This document shows, piece by piece, positions 24,801-36,527 of a stretch of DNA of 64,000 nucleotides. This stretch comes from Eunapius fragilis. Taxonomy: Eukaryota > Porifera > Demospongiae > Spongillida > Spongillidae. The notes below the pieces were generated by a model. The model was not told where the DNA came from, did no database searches, and saw nothing but the letters and a program-made list of their open reading frames with translations. The DNA lies in the NCBI GenBank assembly GCA_963681505.1, contig OY811976.1:6885234-6949233 (forward strand), written 5' to 3'. Made by a program: the position numbers and the translations under genes. Every line of letters begins with the position of its first letter. The first letter of the stretch is position 1.

Positions 24801-27758
24801 CAGTACCAGGGACAGCTGTGGAACAGTACCAGGGACAGCTGTAGGAACAGTACCAGGGACAGCTGTGGAACAGTACCAGGGACAGCTGTGGAACAGTACC
24901 AGGGACAGCTATGGGAACAGTATCAGGGACAGTTGTGGGAACATTAGCAGGGACAGCTGTGGGAACAGTACCAGGGACAGCTGTAGGAACAGTACCAGGG
25001 ACAGCTGTAGGAACAGTAGCAGGGACAGCTATGGGAACAGTACCAGGGACAGCTGTAGGAACAGTACCAGGGACAGCTATGGGAACAGTACCAGGGACAG
25101 CTGTAGGAACAGTACCAGGGACAGCTATGGGAACAGTACCAGGGACAGCTGTACATGTAGGAACAGTACCAGGGACAGCTGTGGGAACAGTACCAGGGAC
25201 AGCTGTGGGAACATTAGCAGGGACAGCTATGGAACAGTACCAGGGACAGCTGTGGAACAGTACCAGGGACAGCTGTGGGAACAGTACCAGGGACAGCTGT
25301 GGGAACATTACCAGGGACAGCTGTGGGAACAGTACCAGGGACAGCTGTGGGAACAGTACCAGGGACAGCTGTGGGAACATTAGCAGGGACAGCTGTGGAA
25401 CAGTACCAGGGACAGCTGTAGGAACAGTACCAGGGACAGCTGTGGAACAGTACCAGGGACAGCTATGGGAACAGTACCAGAGACAGCTATGGGAACAGTA
25501 GCAGGGACAGCTGTGGGAACAGTACCAGGGACAGCTGTGGGAACATTAGCAGGGACAGCTGTGGAACAGTACCAGGGACAGCTGTAGGAACAGTACCAGG
25601 GACAGCTGTGGAACAGTACCAGGGACAGCTATGGGAACAGTAGCAGGGACAGCTATGGGAACAGTATCAGGGACAGTTGTGGGAACATTAGCAGGGACAG
25701 CTGTGGGAACATTAGCAGGGACAGCTGTGGAACAGTACCAGGGACAGCTGTGGGAACAGTAGCAGGGACAGCTGTGGGAACATTAGCAGGGACAGCTGTG
25801 GAACAGTACCAGGGACAGCTATGGGAACAGTACCAGGGACAGCTGTGGGAACAGTACCAGGGACAGCTGTGGGAACAGTACCAGGGACAGCTGTGGGAAC
25901 AGTAGCAGGGACAGCTGTAGGAACAGTACCAGGGACAGCTGTGGGAACATTACCAGGGACAGCTGTGGGAACAGTACCAGGGACAGCTGTGGGAACAGTA
26001 CCAGGGACAGCTATGGGAACAGTACCAGGGACAGCTGTGGGAACAGTACCAGGGACAGCTGTGGGAACAGTACCAGGGACAGCTGTGGGAACAGTACCAG
26101 GGACAGCTGTGGGAACAGTACCAGGGACAGCTGTGGGAACAGTACCAGGGACAGCTGTGGGAACAGTAGCAGGGACAGCTGTGGGAACAGTAGCAGGGAC
26201 AGCTGTGGGAACAGTACCAGGGACAGCTGTGGGAGCAGTAGCAGGGACAGCTGTGGGAACAGTACCAGGGACAGCTGTGGGAGCAGTACCAGGGACAGCT
26301 GTGGGAACAGTACCAGGGACAGCTGTGGGAACAGTACCAGGGACAGCTGTAGGAACAGTACCAGGGACAGCTGTGGGAACAGTACCAGGACATCTGTGGG
26401 AACATTAGCAGGGACAGCAGGAGAAAGGACAGCGGTATCTGCAGCGGCAGGGCAGCAGGGTGGACAGTACTAATGCTCCAAGGAACAACAGACTCAGCAA
26501 CTATGCCTATGCTCATAGCTGGAGTGCTATGACCACGGGTTTTATTAGCCAATGCAGTTTCAACTGTTTGCGAGGACGTCCGCGAGTGTGTTGTCTACAA
26601 TTACAGACACACTTGAATTACACGTTTTACATGCTCCGCTTCTGTTTTCCTTTTTCGGCTATGCATCCCGGTGCCATCCGCGAAACAATTTCGAGGCAGC
26701 TGTTAATAAGGTAATTGTATTCATCATTATTATTACTTCTCTTCGTGAGTAAAACACACTGCTCCTCGAAAGGCAGTTGCGTTGTCTTCACATATAGCTA
26801 TTGTGTAGGCTTTCCTTATGCCAGAGATGATAATGGCACACTTTATAAGCCAAGGAATTATATAGAAAAAAAGTGCACCTTGAAATCGAGGGCCATAGCG
26901 AAAACGCTAATGAGGTTGGTTTCAGACGTCAGTGTACGACAACGGTATGAAATTTTCGGCCCAAACTCTACAGTATGGTTGCATATAAGACGGTCTGTTA
27001 GGCAACGTAATTAGCTTGGGAATCAAACGTAAGGAGGGAATTATGAAAGTTTTATATTCCCCAAAATTTCCCCGTGTCTTACGTAAACCCGGTGTTAAAT
27101 ATAAGCAAAATGATATATCTACAAGCCTTCATATTTCCTGAGAGTTTGTATAATGCCCCTTTTTATTGCATTGAAAACTTAAACTGTCCATCATAGCTGT
27201 GTGCATCAATTTGCAACAAAGTCTTCGTAGTCTTCATCCATTGTATGCAACATGCATGATTGCCAGTTACAGTTGCAACATTTTGACTTATCAGACTTTA
27301 TGATGTGGTCAGATTGGTCATGAAAAGACAGGGTGATGAATATGGTGATGAATATGCTCACTACTACGGTGCCATTGGTAACTCAAACATAAACCAATAC
27401 ACCAAAAACAAAAGTTAATTGTTACATTGACTCATTTGAGTTTGCTACGTATGTACATGTATTCCACGGGAAGCACCGGCAAGTGTTTGATTTACCAACC
27501 ACATGCCACACCATGTGCATAGATTGATCACTTGGTATGTTTCCCCACAGCTGCAGCAGGGTTAGAATGGGAATTGGATGCTACCACTGGGATATGCCGG
27601 CCTAAACCACTACCTTGTGAGTTTGTCACTGTGCAGAGGTGCATTTTTTTTTTTTTGACATGATGCTCTACCTGACAGGCCCAAAGCCTTCCGAACTGTT
27701 GAACCATCGCGAGAGATTGGCACGCCTCACAGATATTGTGTCGTTCTTAGAGAATTAG
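21599..27758 (+). CDS. COPS8: COP9 signalosome complex subunit 8, six exons, complete
   Basis: Exons: 21599-21667, 21841-21911, 21967-22148, 23137-23244, 27551-27616 and 27679-27758. The total is 576 nt, giving 191 aa (human is 209 aa), with GT/AG ends and matching phases. Diagnostic pieces include [20 protein letters not shown], the CSN8/PSMD8 block [15 protein letters not shown] with [37 protein letters not shown] (PCI region), and the C-terminus [14 protein letters not shown] before the stop, which is nearly the same as in vertebrates. Known role: a PCI-family subunit of the COP9 signalosome, which removes NEDD8 from cullins. Intron 2 is only 55 bp. Intron 4 is 4.3 kb and is almost entirely a TTAA-flanked element with a minisatellite. 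The exon 2 acceptor AG is the end of a CA microsatellite. Confidence 0.95.
21730..21840. repeat. (CA)n tract forming the COPS8 intron 1 acceptor
   Basis: The tract runs to the final CACACAG that is the acceptor of exon 2. There is no classical pyrimidine tract. Confidence 0.9.
23322..27098. mobile_element. TTAA-flanked TIR element in COPS8 intron 4
   Basis: The left end reads TTAACACCGGGTTTACGTAA and the right end is its inverse. The match extends about 40 bp (through GACRCGGGGAAAT), with TTAA at both outer edges (23322-23325 and 27095-27098). A TTAA target is typical of piggyBac and Kolobok elements. No transposase is recognisable. The 98-codon frame at 26715-27014 matches nothing I know. 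The centre is a 24-bp minisatellite. Confidence 0.75.
24045..26418. repeat. 24-bp minisatellite inside the TTAA element
   Basis: About 100 copies of GGGAACAGTACCAGGGACAG plus CTGT, with 23-bp variants (one G missing) that shift frames. The rare variant GCTGTACATGTAGG at about 24549 recurs exactly 600 bp later at about 25149, showing a higher-order duplication of about 25 units. Confidence 0.95.
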
Positions 27759-28222
27759 CATGCATTTATTTGGTGTGTGTGTTTGTGTGTGTATGCGCAC
27801 GATTACAAGTGAAAGTTATCTTGGTCTCCTGTGTGTATTTCTGTATCATGTACCCGTTCTGTCTATTGTCACATCTTCCACGATTGCAACTTGCATACGC
27901 ATGATGACGTCTTCACTCCCGAGTAGCTTCTAGTAGAATGTTACCGCACCTCTTTCAGATAGCTCAGTTCACAAAGTTCAATAGATATTAGAAATCAATC
28001 TTCAATAGCTTATTCGCTGCAAAAAAAAATTCTGAAGTGCAATTAATTATCGAAACCTTACAACATGAAGTGCATGCTAACCCACAATCGCATGAATCGA
28101 TTTCAGCGTATATAAAGGCAATAATTTGTGGATACATCACCCATCCCCTCCGGAGGAGGAGGAGGAGGAGGGATTGTTTTAGGGCTTTGTGCTTGCTTGG
28201 GGGTGTGGTCGTTGTAGGTGAG
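27759..28222. other. COPS8 3' flank, no gene seen
   Basis: AT-rich, with a short GT tract (27772-27792) and a GGA run (28152-28172). It ends in GGGTGTGGTCGTTGTAGGTG, which resembles the 28-bp minisatellite unit. Confidence 0.6.
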
Positions 28223-28388
28223 TAGTCTCGGCCCCAGACGCAGCTGCGGATGGATTATATCACCGCTACAGGGTCTGGAGACGCTGGTAACAAATTCGTG
28301 GCCACCCAGGTAGGATTCATCCTGCCAATCACATTGCAGCAATGCAGCATTCATCGCGTGACTGTCACGCGAATCAAGGCGTGATCCC

Positions 28389-28594
28389 CTACACAACCAA
28401 TTCTTGAAACGCCGTGACGTGAGCGGTACCCAACTTTGGCGTGACGTTAGCGTATACGGGCCCGTAACAGTGCAAGTAAATGAATAATGATATGTTATTC
28501 ATTTAACAGGGCTATTACGGTCCCGTATACGCTAACGTTACGCCAAAGTTGGGTACCGCTCACGTTACGGGCGGGATAAGAATTGGTTGTGTAG
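28389..28594. mobile_element. Palindromic MITE nested in the helicase-bearing element
   Basis: About 95-bp arms beginning CTACACAACCAATTCTT form a near-perfect hairpin around 28490-28500 (for example AGCGTATACGGG on the left pairs with CCCGTATACGCT on the right). No clear target duplication is visible. Confidence 0.75.
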
Positions 28595-28609
28595 CTGCTA
28601 GAGAGAGAC

Positions 28610-28738
28610 CAACAGCGCTCAGTTGTACAAACCTTCTTGGACGGTCATGATGTGTTTGTTTGCCTCCCAACCGGTAGTGGGAAGTCTTTGTGCTACTGGA
28701 TACTCACCGGAGTAATTTTTATAGGTTGAGAGGGCTTG
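28610..28738 (+). pseudogene. RecQ-like helicase N-terminal fragment
   Basis: The frame reads DGHDVFVCLPTGSGKSLCYW, with the motif I (Walker A) GSGKS seen directly. It ends at TGA shortly after. Further downstream, pieces such as VVVVSPLKVLMRE (about 28748-28800) in another frame look like motif Ia of the same helicase, so the copy is frameshifted as well as truncated. Confidence 0.6.
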
Positions 28739-29217
28739 ATAGCAGCATTGTGGTTGTTGTTAGCCCTCTGAAAGTTCTGATGAGGGAACAGTAGAAGCGC
28801 TTAAAGGCAGAGGGTCAAGAGCAGTATCTGTGGGGGACGCTTTATACGAAGAGCTAGTACACGACGAAATAAAAGAAGGTCGCTATCAATTCCTTTTTTT
28901 TTTGTCCTAATTGCTACATACTAATTTAAAATGGCGTGACATGCTTGCAACCTCCGTATGCAAGCAGCACTGTAAAAGAGGGATATGAGCCAATAGGAGC
29001 GTCTACTAACCCATCAGCACGCTTAGTTTGATATGTTTACAACTTGCACAGAAAATGCAATCAGAAACACTGAACTTACCACACATCATGCATGACGACC
29101 ATTATGATTATTCATTAAGTCACAAATGTATTCATCTCACAAATTTATTGCCAGTGGGCGTAGCGGTAATGTAATCCATCCGCAGCTGCGTCCGTTGGGT
29201 CTGGGGCCGAGACTAGA

Positions 29218-29245
29218 AGGTGAGGTGGTTGTAGGAGGTAGTTAG
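29218..29245. repeat. Single-copy seed of the 28-bp minisatellite beside PARP14-like copy A
   Basis: AGGTGAGGTGGTTGTAGGAG followed by GTAGTTAGGG matches about one unit of the large array. It sits at the position equivalent to the array edge near copy B (60165), just before the shared GTATG/GATGAACCTAA sequence. Confidence 0.7.
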
Positions 29246-29731
29246 GGCTGTATGAGATGAACCTAATCACCCCCCCCCCCCCCCTCCCCCCCCTTGATAG
29301 ATTTTCGAAGTAAAGGAAACCAGAACTCAGCTGAGAAACTGATCCATCAGGTGATCTAGAGCTCTGTCGGCTAAAGTAGGACCATGCAGGGTAAGAGTGA
29401 TCCATGCGGTATGGTGGCCTGGGTACCTGGCCTACTGATTTGACCAGGCATGCAAAGTGTCGGCTGACGTCGGAGACAGGGAACTTAAATGAAGAGAGGT
29501 ACCCACATGGTGGTGTAAAGGTTCAGGCTGAGACAAAAACCAAGGACCATAATGGAGCAATTGTGCCAAGAATCGAAATTTTTAAAATATGCATGCAACT
29601 GTGAGTAACACACACACATATATTGTACCTTATATACATGGGGATAACTAAGATGGTGTTAAGAGAGTTCTTATACTATCCAAATGCTACATAACAATAA
29701 AATTGTCACTCAACAAGGTACATGCAGGTGC
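29222..29731. other. Duplicated 3' flank of PARP14-like copy A
   Basis: About 0.5 kb that aligns with 60165-60776, including CATCAGGTGATCTAGAGCTC and CATGGGGATAACTAAGATGG. It contains no recognised gene and ends at the stop codon side of copy A. A poly-C tract (29270-29293) is also shared with 60300-60323. Confidence 0.85.
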
Positions 29732-32700
29732 CTACAGCGTAGGCATAGATTCTTTGTATTCAATGAGGTAAGCTGGATAGGTCTTTTGGTTGTCATACAC
29801 CAGGAACACTTCGGAGCCCCACTTAGTTGATATGGTCACTGTATTGTATTTCACCTGCGGAAGCTGCAACTTCCCATCTGGCTTTCCAGGCTTGGGAGGA
29901 GGCTCCTGGAGGTTGGAGTTTGGGGGGCAGTTATAACTTTCCCCTGCCAGAAGCTTTACGAGGAACATCTCTTTCTGCCCTGTCATGGCATTGGTGTAGG
30001 CATAAGAGTTGGAATAACTTGCATTCACAGCAAAGTAATTTGCCCTTCCCCAAATCCCTTCTGTACTGTACTTCACATCAAATCCATCTCGGCCTTCATA
30101 GATCAGTTTGGGGTCATTATTATGAGAGCCATGGAATAGTTCCTTCTCATTTACCACTCCATCATTTTCAATAAGCAGTTTCTTCTTGTGCAGAAAGTAC
30201 CTTTCCCACAGCCACTTGTTCTGTATTCGTTGGATTGAACCGATTGTGCACATGGTCTGTGGCATAGTCTTCTGGAACAGTTCAGCTACATGGTTCCACT
30301 CCGTTGAGGTTGGAGATAGGGGGAAAAGCACCGTGGTCTTCATTTGTGGCTGCCATTCAGGTGGAAGTGGAACGGAGTGGGGGGAATCTGTTGTGCAGCA
30401 TGCATTATCCAACATCTCTCGTATTCTAATTTTGGAATTCTCAAGATTGCACTTTAAACCCTTGAGAAGTAGTGTATTGATTTTGTCGTTTTGAGGGGTG
30501 TCCTTTGGTGTAACCACATTGCTGGTTGCGTTTCCATGATCTATTTCTTGTGTAGTAGCTATCACGGGTGGAGATACCGTGAGGGCAGGAATGCACCTGA
30601 TACAATGGTGTTTCATGATTTTTGTATTGGTTTGAGTCATTGAACAGAAATCCATAAAATACATTTGTCCATCAATGGTACAACAATGGCTACCACGTGG
30701 ATCATGGGCATATTCACGAGTAAGTGCTGTACAAATCTCACTTGAGTAATTGACCCACATGTTCTTGTCATCCTGCCACTGCCACACATCTGGTGGTGTT
30801 GTTATGATAGGCACTTCAGGATTAGGACTATCGCAGGGCAAATTGGCCTCTGCCCCATTTGAATGCGATGTCACAGAACACCTACTTTGGATGTCTTCTG
30901 TTTTTGAATTGCGACGAAAATTTCTAAACAATGAGAAACTAGGCTGCTCAGGAAGGCATCTGTGCAGAGCTGACATGAATGCCTCAATGACTGAACCATT
31001 GTCTGGCAACACACATCTTACTTTCTGAATATGAGCTGGAGTGCTAGTGTGCCCTTTGCTAAAATCATATATAGCCGTGAACAAAGATTGAGCAAATAAC
31101 TCTGGAGGAATATTAGTAGGAGGAATATTAGTACCAAAAACTGAAAAGGAGACACTTTCAATTCTCTCTGCTTGCACCAAGTTTAGAATGTTGACAAAGG
31201 TGGTATGAACCTGTTCTTTTCTTTGTCTCCCAAGCCTCTGTTTAGGCCATACAGCATGGATCACCTTGTGACAAAGCAGGCTTCCACCATCAAGACACAC
31301 AGCCTCACCTGGTCTTAGTTTGCCATGAGTTCTGACGTAGTTTTCACAGCTGTATTGAATTGAGGGCCCTCCGTCATCAGCAATTAGCTTTGCCAGACCA
31401 TCACTGTGCACCAAGTTCTCATTTGCATTATTCACAATTGCATAGACTTCCTCATTTACAAGAATTCCTTGTACAATTTCCAGCTTGATGAAATGTGAAA
31501 GCGGGGTGGGTTGTATAAACAGAGGATTTTCAAGAACTGTATTCATTTTTCTACTTCCACTTGAACAGTAAACAAATAACTCATCTTGGATAGTTTTACA
31601 AAACCTTACAAATTCATTGCTTTGTATGGTAGGAACTTGTTGTGGATCAACAACTAAGGTCACTTGATCAATGTCTGCACTCATTGATGTCTGCAGCTGC
31701 TGTAACTCTGTTGTAATGGATTCAACTGCTGCTGGGTTCCCCATAAGCACCAGGTCTTTAGTAGGGACGCTTTGTGCAACTACCTTCACATTGTGTGGTA
31801 GTATGATATCATTCAATTTGCTACTGTACTTTGGTGATGCCAAAATCAACCCCATTATGGGGTCGTTGAGTTCTAGAAGTGTTTTTTGGCTGTCCAGATA
31901 CAGTAAAATTTCTTCTCTTGCCTTTTTAATATCATTATCTGAAGCCTCTAGTGGGGCCACGATCATCATTGTGTTGTAGGTCTCATCAATCTCCACATAT
32001 AAAGCCAATGAATGAATGTTTACCTCATTATTTTGAAATCCCTTGGCAACTATTGGTGCTCCTCTTTTTGGGAGCCTCTGCAGTGTTCCTTTATAGCATC
32101 TTCCGCAATCCCTCATTTGGATGAAAGATTTCAATTCATCAATACATTTCAAATCACCCCATGCATTAAATTTTACCAGAGTAGTGTCAGGTGAATTTTG
32201 GTCAATCTGTTTTTGGACAAACGTAAGCATAACATCTTGCTCTGCTTCTTTTTGTATTTTTAACTGCTGCCAATGCTTAAACCACATTTTGCTGTGCTTA
32301 GTTTCAATCTCAACCTCAAATGAAGTTTCACTATATTGAGTCTCAATATATTGCTTCAACGTAAGCATCATAGCATTAACCTGGTTAACTGTACCTTTCA
32401 GTGTGACTGTGCAATCAACACTTTGATCTTTTAGAAGAGACATGTCTACCTTGTTGTTCACTGCATCTGATTTGAGCTTATGGTTTTTCTCAAGACACTG
32501 GGCTTGAAAAGGAGATACTGGGATCATTTTTGTTATAATATGAGTAGAATTGATAGTGTCTTCGATTTTTTTCAGGCACAGATCACCTTCATCTTTGGTC
32601 AAGGTGTAAATTGCCACAGACCCCACAATATCAGTCACAACTCTGGCTCTGTAGTTCTTCTCTAACTCACATGCCATACCTTTTAAAATGTCCATTGCTT

Positions 32701-33500
32701 CTGCGGCCACTGCGCCCTGGCAAGAATATGGGTGGAGCATCTGTATGAAGAAAAATTGACATGCAGTACATATTGTGCTAAGTTACATTGAATTAAAAAC
32801 TCACTTGCATATGATTGCAGATACATCTGAAGTCATCAGGAAACTGGCTGAAGATAGAAACATCAAGTATTCCATCATCTCTGTCCTTCATAGAATAGTA
32901 AAACTGCAGTTTGTCTCTCCATGGAATGAGAACAAACCTCTCAATTTGGCTTTTACATTCAGAATTACCCATACATAGATATGTGAATACTTGGTGTTGC
33001 AAGTTGCTAAGAAAATTCGTTTTGACAATATCTTGTGATTTTGTAATATCATTCTGGTTTCCAAGAAGCACGATTTCACCTCTTAATACAGATATCTTTG
33101 CAGGTAGTGACGATGCAAACAATTCTCTTTCCTTTGATGTCATCAATCGAAGACGCAGTAGTACTAGGTCTCTGTGACTTTCTGGCCAATTTACAGGAAC
33201 AAATTGATTGTAACTTCTATCCGCACTATGATACACCTTCAATTTGTATTCATGTGCAAAGGTACTTTTGTTCAATTTAGCTGTTGTTGCTATCGCAGTC
33301 TCTGCAGAAGAGCACGTAATATATGCATACCCTACACATAGTCCTGTAACATCTCTGTGCACTGCAATGTCAAGGATGTCTGAATCTTTCACACCCAGAC
33401 TAGATGCATGGTGGCGTATTTGTTCCTCTGTGACATAAGGAGGCAGTCCCTCTTTAATGAAGATTTTTATGGGACTGGGCTTTGATTCAACTAAGCTCAT
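29732..33500 (-). CDS. PARP14-like mono-ADP-ribosyltransferase, copy A (RRM-macro-WWE-ART)
   Basis: Two exons: 32805-33500 and 29732-32740 (phase 0, donor CAA/GTGAGT, acceptor ATACAG), about 1234 aa. Residues about 9-95 are an RRM-like fold (IKIFIKEGLPPYVTEEQI, CVGYAYITC). A long stretch of KH-like repeats follows. A macrodomain lies at about 650-810 (AIVNNANENLVHSDGLAKLI). A WWE domain lies at about 885-955 (WQWQDDKNMWVNYSSEI). The ART catalytic domain is at about 1042-1230. Its ART residues are His1102 in FHGSHNN and Tyr1134 in ANYFAVN. The usual third Glu of poly-ADP-ribosylating enzymes appears to be replaced by Val in EVFLVYD, although a Glu is one residue earlier. This suggests mono-ADP-ribosylation. 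In vertebrates this architecture (PARP14, related to PARP9/10/15) acts in antiviral and interferon responses. That role here is inference. The ATG at 33500 is the first in frame; an extra 5' exon is possible. Confidence 0.88.
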
Positions 33501-33899
33501 TTTATTGCTGCATGTGGAAAGATTATAAAGAGCAGGTCCATGGCTCAAAGTATATATTATGCCACCATACTTAGCTCCCTCTCAACGGCCCGTAATACCA
33601 TGCAATTAATATGGTGATGCAATTACTGTAATTATTGTGTGTGGTGACAGATTGAGCCCTTAACAATAATCAGTTCAGTTAATAGACCTTCGCGAGCTGA
33701 GAAAGGCAAAAAGAGAACGTGAGCAGATCAAAGGATTCTTGTGTAGATCCCCCCCCCCCCCCCCCCCCCACTTATAAATAATGGTACAGTTAATCAATTC
33801 TAGAACATAGTGCTGTGGAATCAACAGTGAGCTGGTGCCAGCAGTTTAAACTATTGTTGCACCTTTCCAAAAGAAAGGATAATCTGAAATTGTTAGGGG

Positions 33900-34620
33900 T
33901 GGAGATGTCCCTGAAAAGCGTGCAGGAGCGAAGTCACTTTGAGATCTATAAGTTGATTTTTGAAGGTAAAAATAATCTATATTTACAGGCATTTATGCGG
34001 CTTATTGTGGCGAGGCGTTTGTCAATAAGGATTTGCATTTATGGTACTCCAAAACCACTGTTGACTGAGGTGGAAGTGGAGGTGGAGGTCAGAATCTAAC
34101 AAAACTGCCATAGCTTGGTACAATTTTGCTACAGATTTTTATACACAATACTTCATTGACCATCCTGCTATCCTTGGTGGACTTGGAGTAGAAATAGATG
34201 AGAGCAAATTTGCCAAATGTAAGTACAACTGTGGAAGGATGGTTGAAGGACACTGGGTTTTTGGAGGAATGGAAAGAATTTCAGGAAGTGCTTTCTGGTC
34301 GAAGTGGAACATAGGGATGTTGCAACATTGCTGCCAATAATTCAGCATCATAATAAACCAGGTTAACAGTGATGAATGGGAAGCATAAAACCAACTTACA
34401 ACCTCTACTGGCCTTGGTTCATCAGACTGTGAATCACTTCCTCCACTTTGTTGACCCTGTCACATGTGTGCACACACCGGGAGTAGAAGGCATGTGAAGT
34501 ACAATGAAGCAGACAGTGTTTGAGAAGCCGAGAACAATGCATTCCCGCCTCTTTGAAACTTACCTTCCTGAGTTAATGTGGAGAAGATTTTTTGGTGGAC
34601 CTTCAGTATTTACCCATCTT
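33900..34620 (+). pseudogene. Merlin (ISXO2/IS1595-like) transposase pseudogene
   Basis: Around 34120-34340 the plus strand reads DHPAILGGLGVEIDESKFAK, then CKYNCGRMVEGHWVFGGMER. This is the conserved catalytic region (IDESKF, RGRxVEGxWVFGG) of Merlin transposases. After stops and shifts, pieces such as VDPVTCVHT (about 34450) and a degenerate C-terminal helix follow. Multiple stops make it a dead copy. The TIRs are not identified. Confidence 0.7.
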
Positions 34621-35039
34621 ATAGTATTGTTGTTCAATTCAAATACATTACATTGTAGCATCTAATTCACATCTCAATGACATCCTACATGTACATTCCG
34701 CATCTCAATCTGTGATACATTTGTTCTGCTATACATATAAGTGCCCCCGGAGATCTACCAGAGAATATATTATCCCTGAATCTACACAAGAACCAATTAA
34801 AGAATTAAGAAGAAATCAACAAAAAGAAACAAGTCCGCATGGGCATCACGGCTCAGTTACCAGGCAGGATCTTAATACAGGGCAGGAAACCTTATACTTT
34901 GAATAAAAAGTGCAACAGAAGCCTTCAATTTTGGAATGGGAATGAAGTTCAAAGCAGATGTTTTACATTTTTATGGCATTAGATATACAGTACCGGCTCG
35001 GTAATCAACACATATACGTGCTAACATGCCTGCGTGCGT

Positions 35040-35203
<164 letters not shown>

Positions 35204-35207
<4 letters not shown>

Positions 35208-35329
35208 AGGTAAGACCGGACCAATATACATCAGTACTTCACCGTACCTAGCGCAGGTTCGAAGATTTGTACCTTCAAAACCTGCACTAGGTACGGTGAA
35301 GTACTGATTTATATTGGTCTTACCTCTGT
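35204..35329. mobile_element. Short palindromic MITE, 126 bp, next to a CA tract
   Basis: The arms of about 55 bp start ACAGAGGTAAGACC and include CAGTACTTCACCGTACCTAG. The loop is around 35262-35275. The left arm begins directly where a (CA)n tract ends. Confidence 0.8.
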
Positions 35330-35999
35330 AAGTCCTAGAAGTGCTGGGGCAGGCGATCGGGGACACTACTGAAAGTCCTGAAGACACATGAATCTACAGC
35401 GCTTGCCGTTGAAGAGACACCATCAGACTTACATACCACCCTTGCTGCATTCCGCGTATTTACGACTGCGATCAAGGCGAAATTCGCACCTTATAGGAAG
35501 AGACGGCGCAAATACAGCGATTTAGTGGTCAAAATATGCCTACGAACACTATCAACTTCGCACTTTCTTTCTATCCACCTTTTAAGTGTTTGGGTTCTCA
35601 ACGAGCATCGCAAAAGGTACAGCAAATTAGGACCCTCAAAATGGTATAACTACCCTTCCGCTCAACCGGTGACGCTCGAACAATTACTTCCGCACAACCG
35701 GTGACGCTCGAACAATTACTACGCCACGTAGAAAAGAAATGTACGAACACAATAATCAAAGGCATAGGTAGCGACGGAAAGACGATAAAGGTACAGAGAA
35801 AAATTTTATTGCCAAACTGAATCATTTAAAAATGCAAAACATGAAGCAAAGTAGATAGGACAATCGCTCAAAATGGCTAGTATAAGTGTTAAACAGTATT
35901 AAAGTGGACAAAGCATATACCTAATATGTGGAGGAAAACGCTTCTTTCTAAGCAATTATAGGAACAGAGCCAATTATTTTGCGAGGGAGGGAGGGGCGT
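35330..35999. other. Unannotated stretch with a 37-bp tandem duplication
   Basis: CAACCGGTGACGCTCGAACA with ATTACT occurs twice at about 35662-35722. No gene, RNA or transposon is recognised. Confidence 0.5.
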
Positions 36000-36200
36000 T
36001 ATTATCATGGTTTGGGCGTGGCTACGAAATATTGGGCGTAAGAGAGAAAGATGTATCCGGGGTCTGGGGCGAAGCCCCAGCCGCTGTTTACTGTTATCAT
36101 GTTGTTTACCGCTGTTTACTGTTATCATGTTACTTCGGCGCGTTTTCGTTATATTTGTATCATCAGGGCAACGTACGACACCGCCCCTTGTAGCCCGGAA
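36000..36200. repeat. Dispersed repeat, copy 1 (hairpin GGTCTGGGGCGAAGCCCCAG)
   Basis: Shares TGGCTACGAAATATTG, the hairpin core, ACTGTTATCATGTTACTT and ATCATCAG with 40190-40360. A shorter relative with the same hairpin is at about 38955-38975. Confidence 0.7.
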
Positions 36201-36527
36201 ACGACACACATATATTGGGGGCACTCGAGAAGGTGCTGGTCTGGGTACGGGTACGGGAACCAAAGGCGAAATGTACATATACCCAGCGGCGGATCCACGT
36301 AGACAAGGGGGAGGGGGGCTTGAGCCCTTCCAAATTTTTCCATGAGAATAATATTAAAAATTATCATGGGTGATTAGAATTAACCACTGATAAGCGTACG
36401 TACTATGTCTTTTAAGTTCATCAGTGGCGCCTCGACAAACGATCCATCACTTGATTTGAACCCTTAGCATTAGCATGCTTAGGAACGGTATGAATCGGCG
36501 GTGGCGGTGTGGCTGAGGATAGGTGGC

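Larger units (their letters stand above)
28223..29216. mobile_element. Non-autonomous TIR transposon carrying a RecQ-like helicase fragment
   Basis: The ends are inverted copies of each other over about 45 bp, starting TAGTCTCGGCCCCAGAC, with GCAGCTGCGGATGGATTA in both. Flanks are TAGGTGAG (28215-28222) and AAGGTGAG (29217-29224), a possible 8-bp target duplication with one mismatch. Inside, at about 28610-28730, the plus strand encodes QQRSVVQTFLDGHDVFVCLP followed by TGSGKSLCYW, a Walker A region as in RecQ-type SF2 helicases. It then stops. A palindromic MITE (28389-28594) has inserted just upstream of this segment. Confidence 0.7.

Noticed and set aside
24142-26552. Val-Pro-Gly-Thr repeat protein (elastin-like)
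   Set aside because: Artefact of the 24-bp minisatellite inside a COPS8 intron; 23-bp units break every frame.
29404-29604. Small plus-strand frame conserved with 60436-60657 (ERYPHGGVKVQAE)
   Set aside because: It lies in the duplicated 3' flank of the PARP genes, so similarity is expected from the duplication itself. No family recognised.
30750-31028. Plus-strand frames across both PARP genes
   Set aside because: Antisense shadows of the PARP14-like coding exon, present in both copies only because the copies are near identical.
32793-33548. Start of PARP copy A at 33548
   Set aside because: That codon is TTG. The first in-frame ATG is at 33500, just before the RRM-like domain.
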